NCBI GenBank assembly: GCA_030600975.1
Contig: JAUVUL010000161.1
Span: forward strand, 1 to 5,592
From: Candidatus Aegiribacteria sp.
GTDB lineage: Bacteria > Fermentibacterota > Fermentibacteria > Fermentibacterales > JCC-6
Reading direction: 5' to 3'
DNA: 5,592 nt
Made by a program: the position numbers and the translations under genes. The notes below the pieces were generated by a model. That model made no database searches. It was not told the origin of the DNA and saw nothing but the letters and a program-made list of their open reading frames with translations. Of this stretch, positions 1-5,592 are shown piece after piece (positions within the stretch are counted from its first letter, which is position 1; each line of letters starts with the position of its first letter).

Positions 1-1491
1 CTGGCTCTCGTTGAAGTTCTTCCCCTGCGCTGGAATTCGTTTGACAACAATTGTGATCTTCTTGCAGAAGCCACCATCTCCCTCTCATTCGAAGGCGGCG
101 ACCTTGATGCAACCTATGCAAACGCAAGCAGGTATTACGCACCTCCCTTTGAAAAGATTCTCTCCACCATGACAGTCAACTACGGAACATTCGAGGGTGG
201 CTGTGACACTCCTCCGGCTCCATACCTTATTGTATCACATGAGAACTTTACCAGCAGTATGAATGATTTCGTAACCTGGAAGGAAAGCCTGGGTTTTGAC
301 GTTACTATGGTTGATCTCAGCGTAACAGGTACTTCAGTCTCCGAGATTGAAGACTACATTCGGAACGCCATCCTGACCTGGCCGAATCCGCCCCAATATG
401 TCCTCCTTGTCGGCGATACCGGCTTCCTCCCCGGCGGCAGCAGGACAGTATACCCCGCCGGAGTGACCGACCTTTACTACTCCTGCCTCATCGGCGACTG
501 GTTACCCGATGTCTTCCTCGGCCGTTTCTCCGTGGTAACGGCAGATCATGCTATCCTGATGGCCAACAGAGTTGTTTATTACGAGCAGAATGTAAACGGC
601 TCAACGCCGTGGGTACAGAATACATGCTGGATAGCAAGCAATCATAACTACAATATCACTGAGGGAACACACGATTTTTGCATAACTAATTATCTTGATC
701 CCCTCAGCTATACTTACGATAAGATCTATCCCCATTCCGGCGGTACCGCCGCCCAGGCCGTGACCTCCATTAACGGCGGTATATCCATGCTCACATTCTC
801 CGGGCACGGCAGCAATACAAGCTGGGACGACATGGCCTTCTCATATACTAATTTCAACTCGCTTACGAATGGCAGCATGCTTCCCGGTGTTCTTTCCCAC
901 GCATGCCTGACCGGCAACTACGCCGTCGGTAACTGCTGGGCCGAAACCTGGACGAGAACAGCAGGCAAAGGTGCCCTCTGGTTCTGGGGTTCAGTGCCAT
1001 CCTCCTTCTGGGATGAAGATGATTACCAGGAAAAGGGCGAATACGAATTCTTCCTTGGACAGGGCGTACATTGGGCCATGGGTTTCCTCAACGGCGGAAA
1101 GCTGGCTGTATACAATGCTTACAGCGGTGGAGGCAATACGAAATACTACTATGAGGCTTACAACCTTATGGGAGATCCCTCGGTTCAGATGGCCGTATGG
1201 GGAATAACCGGAATGGAAGAACAGTTCGGTAACGTAACACAGAACAATACCGGCATTCTGGTCAGCAATCCTGTAAGATTTGCAGCAGTTGTTACACTCA
1301 GTGGTAACGGCCCCGCGGAGCTGAATGTCTTCGATCTCACGGGCCGACTTGTTGCAACTCCTTACCGGGGAGATCTCAACGGATCTCACATTCTCAACTG
1401 GAACGCAAGCAATCTTGTACCCGGGATGTACTTCCTCCGCCTTGAGCAGGGCGGCGAAGTATCAACCGCACGTGTAATGGTAATCAGGTAG
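1..1491 (+). CDS. Gingipain-like cysteine peptidase, family C25, with type A (T9SS) sorting tail; 5' end outside window
   Basis: This is a secreted cysteine endopeptidase; 496 codons are visible. The frame is open from base 1, so the ATG at 169 is internal. Numbering from base 1, residues 1-56 (with the motif LPLRWN) resemble the end of a C25 propeptide. Residues 73 to about 400 form the peptidase domain, with LLVGD ending at D139, a GRF motif at 174-176, the catalytic His269 in GHGS, Cys302 in SHACLTG, the post-Cys block GALWFWGS from 324, and the family's late GDP motif at 391-393. The His-Cys spacing of 33 equals that of gingipain R (His211/Cys244), so the active site looks intact. Residues 422-496 are a sorting domain (NPVR, FDLTGRLV, LVPGMYFLRL), which implies outer-membrane export by a T9SS-like machine and removal of the tail. 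Substrate preference cannot be read from the sequence. The signal peptide should lie upstream of the window. Confidence 0.9.
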   Translation: MALVEVLPLRWNSFDNNCDLLAEATISLSFEGGDLDATYANASRYYAPPFEKILSTMTVNYGTFEGGCDTPPAPYLIVSHENFTSSMNDFVTWKESLGFDVTMVDLSVTGTSVSEIEDYIRNAILTWPNPPQYVLLVGDTGFLPGGSRTVYPAGVTDLYYSCLIGDWLPDVFLGRFSVVTADHAILMANRVVYYEQNVNGSTPWVQNTCWIASNHNYNITEGTHDFCITNYLDPLSYTYDKIYPHSGGTAAQAVTSINGGISMLTFSGHGSNTSWDDMAFSYTNFNSLTNGSMLPGVLSHACLTGNYAVGNCWAETWTRTAGKGALWFWGSVPSSFWDEDDYQEKGEYEFFLGQGVHWAMGFLNGGKLAVYNAYSGGGNTKYYYEAYNLMGDPSVQMAVWGITGMEEQFGNVTQNNTGILVSNPVRFAAVVTLSGNGPAELNVFDLTGRLVATPYRGDLNGSHILNWNASNLVPGMYFLRLEQGGEVSTARVMVIR

Positions 1492-1540
1492 AACTGCGTC
1501 ATTAACTTTGACCGCATGCGGGAGGGCTCGGCCCTCCCGC
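1264..1540 (+). repeat. Direct repeat copy 1: sorting tail, stop, 3' UTR and terminator
   Basis: This copy pairs with 3716-3992 at a constant offset of 2452 bases, with no gap. By hand alignment I count 241 of 277 bases identical: 193 of 225 in the coding part and 48 of 52 from the stop codon through the hairpin. The encoded tails share 62 of 75 residues. Similarity drops off just upstream (the linker before the tail) and just after the hairpin. Confidence 0.88.
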
Positions 1541-1548
1541 TTCTTTTC
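1518..1548 (+). terminator. Rho-independent terminator after the C25 peptidase gene
   Basis: A perfect 10-bp GC-rich stem (1518-1527 with 1531-1540) closes a 3-base TCG loop and is followed by a T-rich run TTCTTTTC at 1541-1548. It starts 27 bases after the stop codon. It should end the upstream transcript, but only 33 bases separate the stem from the next start codon. Confidence 0.82.
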
Positions 1549-1562
1549 AATCACATTGAAAC

Positions 1563-1570
1563 GGAAGTGA
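1563..1570 (+). promoter_or_regulatory. Ribosome binding site of the 789-residue protein
   Basis: GGAAGTGA matches the extended Shine-Dalgarno GGAGGTGA with one mismatch and ends 3 bases before the ATG at 1574. That is acceptable spacing for the extended form and supports this start. Confidence 0.55.
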
Positions 1571-1573
1571 ATC

Positions 1574-3943
1574 ATGAAGCTTGCTCTTATTACAGTACCT
1601 GTTCTTGTACTGACGGTAATGGGTGGGAATTTCTTCGGCAGATGCGCTGTGGTCCATGTTGATGAATCATCTCTTCCAACGGTGTATAACTTCTTCGTGA
1701 CGGTTCCCGCCCTCTATTTCCAGGAATACTCCGAATCCTACGGTTCCCTGCTGATAACAGATGGGGCTGATTCTCAATCGGGATACTACGCCATGGAAGA
1801 TTGGGCGACTTACCTGACGGATCAGGGAGAAAACGGAAGCATCATCTATGTGGGTGATGTTGATGCCGGTTTCAAGACAGTTGTTGAAGGAATTGTGCCC
1901 TATTCTGAAATCCTTTCGTACAGCGGTACCGTTGACGGAATAGCAGCGGATATCGCCACAACGGAATGGCCATCACTTACAGAAGCCGTTATATGTGTAA
2001 GATCCGATACGGAAGAGGAATACATAAACGGAGCTGCTGCTGCCGCCGGATGGGCTGCCGTTAACAACTGTCCGGTTCTCTGGACCGATGGCACCACCCT
2101 TGGAACGGAAACTTCCTCCGCATTGACATCCATGGGTGTGACGGATGTATGGCTTTTCGATTACCCGGACGCTGTTTCAAGCGATGTTCTGGATCAGCTC
2201 GGTGCCTTGTCAATCTCTATAATCGAGTTTTCAGGTCCCGGAGATCTGCTGCCTGCAACCCTCAGCCTGACAGGACAGTCGGTAGCAAGTGTATACAAGG
2301 AAGAAATGCAATCACTGCCGGCGGCACTTGCGGCAGCACGTTACGGCGGATACGTTCTTCAGTTGCCGGAATACCTTGACCAATACAACATGCAGGCAAT
2401 GGCTGACCTCAGATCTTCCCTGCCCATGGGAGATATGAAGCTGGATGCTCCCGTTCCCGGAGCAAAAGCCTCAGGATCAGCGGTTCTTGCAACCGAGTTC
2501 TATGACTTCCTGGACAGCCTCGGAGGCTCCGATCCTTCCCAGCTGGAATACGTGCTTACTTTTTCAGATCAGAGCGTTTTCCCGGCCACCTTTGAACGAT
2601 CAATCAGCGGTGATCTTTCAGATCCTGCAAGAGACGGGGCGGTAACCGGCCGCTTCCCCCTGGAATGGGTTGACAATATTGGTACAATAAACCGGGGAGC
2701 CCTCTACGATGCTGTCATACATGCCAATCCAAGACCCGATCATGTCACTATCGCCATGAACGCCTACGAGGTGGATTACTGGTCGGAGTACACCTTTGAT
2801 GACAACTGGTACAGTGATCTTCTGGTAAACGAAATTTTCGGATGGCCCGAGGAGGGCTGGACTGCGGCTAACAACTATTTCCCCGGATGGCCCCCTTCTC
2901 AGCCAGGTCTTGATCCCCTGTGGCCCATTACAGTAGATGCAGGAGATACAGGGTGCTGTCCCGGGCAGTATGCAACATTCTACGGAGAGGGTTACGAATC
3001 CCACTTCCACAGTGGTTCTCAGCCCGGCACCGGAACCCATCCTTCCCAGCCCGGTGTAACTCTCTGCGGTTTTGTTCAGGATGTAATAGACGGATCCACT
3101 TTCCTCTATTTCTCCTGCCATGGTGGAGGCACCGTGATAGCTGTACGCAATGAAGATAACGGTGTAGCACAGGATAATTATACTATAGCATTCGGCGATC
3201 CCTGGTGGCCCGACAGTGATGGACGGGTTTACGATGGCTCCGCCGGAGGAGATTATTACCAGAGCGATCTGGATGCAGATTTCGACAACATGCACTCGGT
3301 AATCATTGCCTACAACGCATGCAGCATGGCCAACGGAGAAATGAACGAGATCGGCCTGAATCATGGTGCGATAGGATCCATAGGCAGCCTGTCTGGCGTA
3401 TCCTTCGACGGCTCAGGATGGTGGTGGAACCTCTGGGTACATATAATCACCGCCGAGAATTTCACTATCGGGGAAGCTGCCGCCTACTGCAACGCAAGGA
3501 TATCCACGATATATACTCCACCTGGAGCAACTCCGGGTGTTGATGAATCGCTTCAGTACGTTCTATACGGAGATCCCATGGTGTATTTCGTTGATCCTGA
3601 TGATGTTCCTCCAATCCCGCTTGAAAGACACGTTTCCTACGGGCTGCATTATCCGGATGGATACGGTGTCGGTATTGAAAGGTGTGAAGGTATTGAAGAA
3701 CCAGGAATAAGTATAGGCAATCCTGTAAGGTCCGCAGCAATTGTTACACTTGGTGGATACGGCCCCGCGGAGCTCAACATCTTCGATCTCACGGGTCGAC
3801 TTGTCGCAACTCCTTACCGGGGAGAACTCAACGGATCCCACACGTTCCACTGGAACGCCGGCGACCTTGTACCCGGAATGTACTTCCTTCGTCTTGAGCA
3901 GGGAGGCGAAGTATCTATCGCAAGGGTAATGGTAATCAGGTAG
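1574..3943 (+). CDS. Secreted multidomain protein: CWB2-like region, divergent C25/caspase-like domain, type A sorting tail
   Basis: The 789-residue protein opens with MK and a hydrophobic stretch at 3-18, a likely signal peptide with possible cleavage near residue 25. Residues about 137-230 resemble cell-wall-binding repeat 2: an Ala-rich helix, then PVLWTDG, SMGVTDVWLF and VSSDVLDQLG. Residues about 325-675 look like a divergent clan CD peptidase. They contain GRFP at 359-362, His516 in YFSCHGGG, Cys583 in AYNACSMANG, the post-Cys block GAIGSIGS from 598, and YGDP at 665-668, matching the order of blocks in the C25 gene just upstream. The His-Cys spacing is 67 residues against 33 there, so the fold is probable but activity is uncertain. 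Residues 715-789 are a sorting tail, 83% identical to that of the neighbour. A T9SS-like export route and surface or released location follow by inference. The substrate is unknown. Confidence 0.85.
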   Translation: MKLALITVPVLVLTVMGGNFFGRCAVVHVDESSLPTVYNFFVTVPALYFQEYSESYGSLLITDGADSQSGYYAMEDWATYLTDQGENGSIIYVGDVDAGFKTVVEGIVPYSEILSYSGTVDGIAADIATTEWPSLTEAVICVRSDTEEEYINGAAAAAGWAAVNNCPVLWTDGTTLGTETSSALTSMGVTDVWLFDYPDAVSSDVLDQLGALSISIIEFSGPGDLLPATLSLTGQSVASVYKEEMQSLPAALAAARYGGYVLQLPEYLDQYNMQAMADLRSSLPMGDMKLDAPVPGAKASGSAVLATEFYDFLDSLGGSDPSQLEYVLTFSDQSVFPATFERSISGDLSDPARDGAVTGRFPLEWVDNIGTINRGALYDAVIHANPRPDHVTIAMNAYEVDYWSEYTFDDNWYSDLLVNEIFGWPEEGWTAANNYFPGWPPSQPGLDPLWPITVDAGDTGCCPGQYATFYGEGYESHFHSGSQPGTGTHPSQPGVTLCGFVQDVIDGSTFLYFSCHGGGTVIAVRNEDNGVAQDNYTIAFGDPWWPDSDGRVYDGSAGGDYYQSDLDADFDNMHSVIIAYNACSMANGEMNEIGLNHGAIGSIGSLSGVSFDGSGWWWNLWVHIITAENFTIGEAAAYCNARISTIYTPPGATPGVDESLQYVLYGDPMVYFVDPDDVPPIPLERHVSYGLHYPDGYGVGIERCEGIEEPGISIGNPVRSAAIVTLGGYGPAELNIFDLTGRLVATPYRGELNGSHTFHWNAGDLVPGMYFLRLEQGGEVSIARVMVIR

Positions 3944-3992
3944 AACTGCGTTATCAACTTTGACCGTATGCGGGAGGGCCCGGCCCTCCCGC
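3716..3992 (+). repeat. Direct repeat copy 2: sorting tail, stop, 3' UTR and terminator
   Basis: This is the second copy of the unit at 1264-1540. The four differences between the stop codon and the end of the hairpin are all transitions, and one of them lies in the loop. The untranslated part is therefore at least as well conserved as the coding part. Confidence 0.88.
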
Positions 3993-3998
3993 TTTCCC
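3970..3998 (+). terminator. Hairpin terminator after the 789-residue protein gene
   Basis: A perfect 10-bp stem (3970-3979 with 3983-3992) has the same arms as the first terminator and a CCG loop. The following run TTTCCC is short, so termination may be weaker than at 1518-1548. A further CGTATG at 3965-3970 and CATACG at 3998-4003 are mutually complementary and could extend the base of the structure around a bulge. Confidence 0.7.
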
Positions 3999-4004
3999 AT
4001 ACGA

Positions 4005-4035
4005 TTGACTTCTACTGTTCCTTTCTTCATGTAAT
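4005..4035 (+). promoter_or_regulatory. Possible sigma-70-type promoter for the lipoprotein gene
   Basis: TTGACT at 4005-4010 and TGTAAT at 4030-4035 each match the -35 and -10 consensus at five of six positions, but the 19-base spacer is longer than the usual 17. The site lies just after a terminator and before the next gene, where a promoter is expected. Promoter rules for this lineage are not known, so this is tentative. Confidence 0.25.
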
Positions 4036-4074
4036 TTATCAGCGAGCATATTTCAATCTTTCTAGGCAATAAGC

Positions 4075-4082
4075 AGGAGGAG
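4075..4082 (+). promoter_or_regulatory. Strong Shine-Dalgarno site of the lipoprotein gene
   Basis: AGGAGGAG contains the full AGGAGG core, ending 6 bases before the ATG at 4087. It fixes this start over the in-frame ATG at 4108, which has no such site. Confidence 0.85.
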
Positions 4083-4086
4083 TATT

Positions 4087-4974
4087 ATGGCTTACGGTTT
4101 CGTACTTATGATTACAAAGATACTTGGCATCCCAGGCGCTCTTGTACTGGTTCTTCTGACGGCTACATGTTCCGGCAGTGATGCAACCGGTCCTGGAGGC
4201 GGCGGTTCGGGGAGCGGTAGTTTCGCAGGGCAGATAGACCATTCCTGTACCGATCTTGATGAAATCCCGGACCAGTGGATCGGCAGCGTTCAGGAGAATA
4301 TCCGCATGCATTACGCACATACATCTCATGGTGGACAACTCACAACGGGCCTTGCGCTGATAGAATCGGATGACTCCTTCTATGACGTAGAGACAGGAAG
4401 TTCGTATCTGCCTGATATTGCCGGTGCCCTCTGCATCTTCGACGGCCAGGAAGGAGATACATACATTACGCCTGAGCTTTTCTGGGAATCCGCGGACGGA
4501 ATGAATATGACCAGGGATGTACTTTCGAATAATCCGACGATCAATGTCTGCATGTGGTGCTGGTGCTGCCAGCTTGATTACTACGGTGAAGAACAGGCAC
4601 AGGCGTACATTGATTCCATGTCAGCGCTGGAGATAGAATTTCCCGATGTTACTTTCATATACATGACAGGCAACACTCAGAATACAGGCAGTGAGGGTTA
4701 CAACAGATATCTTCGCAACGAACAGATAAGGCAGTTCTGTGAAAACAACAGTAAGATACTCTATGACTTCGCCGATCTTGATGCCTGGTGGTACAATACT
4801 TCCACATCCCTGTGGGAGCAGAATACATATTCGTGGTCCGGAGATGACATCCCTGTTGAACATGTGCAGTTTAACGGAGACGAGGCCGGACACACAACAT
4901 TCGCAAGCTGCAGGCAGAAGGGCAGGGCAGTATGGTGGATGGTGGCCATGATCGACGGCTGGGAAGGTATTTAA
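4087..4974 (+). CDS. Probable lipoprotein with cysteine-rich SGNH-hydrolase-like domain
   Basis: The 295-residue protein starts with a hydrophobic segment (about 12-27) ending in LTATC, then a Gly/Ser-rich linker at 31-45. This is typical of a lipoprotein anchored at Cys28, although Thr at -1 and -3 makes the lipobox poor. The remainder resembles a widespread uncharacterised family with an SGNH-like pattern: HYAHTSHGGQL (75-85), NVCMWCWCCQ (153-162), PDVTFIYMTGN (186-196), ILYDFADLD (224-232), and a C-terminal H-x-x-x-N-x-x-x-x-G-H block at 259-269 followed by KGRAVWWM (278-285). Ser80 and His259 could be catalytic, but that is a guess. Four cysteines fall within seven residues (155, 158, 160, 161). 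The start is set by the AGGAGG at 4075. The n-region lacks a positive charge until Lys11, which is unusual. No sorting tail is present. It may be cotranscribed with the next gene, 53 bases downstream. Confidence 0.72.
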   Translation: MAYGFVLMITKILGIPGALVLVLLTATCSGSDATGPGGGGSGSGSFAGQIDHSCTDLDEIPDQWIGSVQENIRMHYAHTSHGGQLTTGLALIESDDSFYDVETGSSYLPDIAGALCIFDGQEGDTYITPELFWESADGMNMTRDVLSNNPTINVCMWCWCCQLDYYGEEQAQAYIDSMSALEIEFPDVTFIYMTGNTQNTGSEGYNRYLRNEQIRQFCENNSKILYDFADLDAWWYNTSTSLWEQNTYSWSGDDIPVEHVQFNGDEAGHTTFASCRQKGRAVWWMVAMIDGWEGI

Positions 4975-5018
4975 ACGGTTGCTGTTCTTAAAAGGAGCTG
5001 ATCACACACTTCAAGAAT

Positions 5019-5022
5019 GGAG
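5019..5022 (+). promoter_or_regulatory. Ribosome binding site of the repeat protein gene
   Basis: GGAG ends 5 bases before the ATG at 5028. A second AAAGGAG at 4991-4997 has no usable start at the right distance, and a stop (4989-4991) closes the frame above it. The ATGs at 5017 and 5023 lead straight to a TGA, so 5028 is the start. Confidence 0.7.
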
Positions 5023-5027
5023 ATGAT

Positions 5028-5592
5028 ATGAGAAAACTCATCCTTACGGCTGTAGTACTGCTGGCAGCGGCAGGTACCGCGGGTGCCGGATGGCTTTACG
5101 CCATAGATGGAGATCATCTGTACAGCGTGGACCCCTATGATGGGGATTGGGAATCGCTTTCGTCATCCTGGTCAGGTACCGCACTGCTGACCTCGTGCCA
5201 GGGTAACCTTTACGCCATTCAGGGAGACGATCTATACATAGCTGATCCGAACGATGGAGAGTGGGAATCACTCTCTTCAACATGGGAGGGCGCAAATGCC
5301 CTGACTGCCAGCTCCAACAACCTGTACGCCTGCCAGGACGGCATCATTTACGAAGTTGATCCCTCAAATGGCGGCTGGGCAAGCATTCCCGGTGATTACG
5401 AAGGAACGCAGTTCCTCGCCTGGGCTGGTGGAGCTCTCATGGTTATTCAGAGCGACGTTCTCTACAGGACGGATCCTGACACCGGAGATTTTACTGAACT
5501 TCCCTCATCCTACTCCGGCACTACCGCAGTTGCCGGAAGCTCCAGTGCCTTTTTCGTTGTTCAGGATGACAATCTTTACAAGGTGAACCCGC
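5028..5592 (+). CDS. Secreted tandem-repeat protein, probable beta-propeller; 3' end outside window
   Basis: 188 codons are visible. Residues 1-20 form a classic signal peptide: MRK, a hydrophobic core, then a GTAGA site before Gly21. From residue 23 the protein is a run of 38-residue units, four complete and a fifth cut by the window end. Each unit follows the pattern LYAIxGDxLYxxDPxxGxWxSLxSxWxG, ending in a small-residue turn. Alternating hydrophobic residues and unit length suit one four-stranded propeller blade per repeat. I see no catalytic or metal-binding motif. Similar repeats occur in readout-like or PQQ/YncE-type surface propellers, but I cannot assign a named family. Whether a sorting tail follows is unknown, as the gene runs out of the window. 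The spacing of 53 bases with no hairpin suggests transcription with the lipoprotein gene. Confidence 0.82.
   Translation, partial: MRKLILTAVVLLAAAGTAGAGWLYAIDGDHLYSVDPYDGDWESLSSSWSGTALLTSCQGNLYAIQGDDLYIADPNDGEWESLSSTWEGANALTASSNNLYACQDGIIYEVDPSNGGWASIPGDYEGTQFLAWAGGALMVIQSDVLYRTDPDTGDFTELPSSYSGTTAVAGSSSAFFVVQDDNLYKVNP
5094..5592 (+). repeat. Tandem 114-bp coding repeats (38-residue units)
   Basis: Units begin at 5094, 5208, 5322, 5436 and 5550 with no insertion or deletion between them. Units 1 and 2 are the closest pair (both contain the WESLSS segment). Units 3 to 5 are more diverged but keep the LY and DP/NP positions. The periodicity is clear in protein and only moderate in DNA, so the expansion is not very recent. 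Confidence 0.85.

Noticed and set aside
169..171. ATG as a start for the C25 peptidase.
   Set aside because: The frame is open to base 1 and the upstream residues look like C25 propeptide; there is no Shine-Dalgarno site, and a start here would give a secreted enzyme without a signal peptide.
1508..1536. TTGACC at 1508-1513 as a -35 box for the 789-residue protein gene.
   Set aside because: The expected -10 position falls in the GC-rich terminator arm and has no TATAAT-like match.
2618..3364. A 248-codon open frame on the - strand inside the 789-residue protein gene.
   Set aside because: It lies fully inside a convincing + strand gene, has no recognisable domain or good ribosome binding site that I could see, and its residue mix looks like reverse-frame translation of a Gly/Asp/Trp-rich protein.
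1264..3992. The direct repeats as ends of a composite mobile element.
   Set aside because: There is no transposase, no terminal inverted repeats and no target duplication; the repeats are coding sorting tails with their own terminators.
3563..4069. A - strand open frame of 168 codons whose product resembles that of another - strand frame at 991-1389.
   Set aside because: The resemblance is fully explained by the direct repeat of the sorting-tail region read backwards; it is not an independent conserved antisense gene.
4985..5017. TTCTT and AAGAA flanking the gap between the lipoprotein and repeat protein genes, as a possible hairpin.
   Set aside because: The arms are only 5 A/T-rich pairs around a 23-base loop with no following T-run, so it is too weak for a terminator.
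5356..5586. A + strand open frame of 76 codons within the repeat protein gene.
   Set aside because: It is out of frame with the signal-peptide and repeat-bearing frame that clearly codes here.

Overview
The window looks like a stretch of bacterial chromosome of roughly even base composition. It is densely coded on the + strand, with four genes in a row that all appear to encode exported proteins. The first two end in a C-terminal domain of about 75 residues of the type A sorting kind used by type IX secretion (T9SS-like). This points to the Fibrobacteres-Chlorobi-Bacteroidetes group or one of the uncultured candidate phyla near it that carry many such tails (Fermentibacteria or Cloacimonadota-like lineages, for example). 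That placement is inferred from protein style; there is no rRNA or marker gene here.

Layout: (1) 1-1491, the 3' part of a gingipain-like peptidase family C25 gene, with the end of its propeptide, the whole catalytic domain and the sorting tail. (2) 1518-1548, a perfect 10-bp hairpin terminator. (3) 1574-3943, a 789-residue secreted protein with an N-terminal region resembling cell-wall-binding repeat 2, a divergent C25/caspase-like domain and a sorting tail. (4) 3970-3998, a second hairpin almost identical to the first. (5) 4087-4974, a probable lipoprotein with a cysteine-rich SGNH-hydrolase-like domain. (6) 5028 to the window end, the start of a secreted protein made of exact 38-residue repeats, probably a beta-propeller. 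No stretch over 300 bases lacks a gene. I found no tRNA, rRNA, CRISPR array or mobile element.

The genes read as a small surface or secretome cluster: two clan CD peptidase-like proteins sent out by a type IX-like route, followed by a lipoprotein and a repeat protein carrying only ordinary export signals. The most notable sequence signal is a 277-bp direct repeat (1264-1540 and 3716-3992, about 87% identical with no gaps) that spans the sorting tail, the stop codon, the 3' untranslated segment and the terminator. The tail and terminator therefore seem to have been copied, or homogenised, as one unit between two otherwise very different genes. I see no clear evidence for a wholly new multi-gene system. 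The second gene's domain combination and the third gene's poorly characterised family are the best candidates for new biology.
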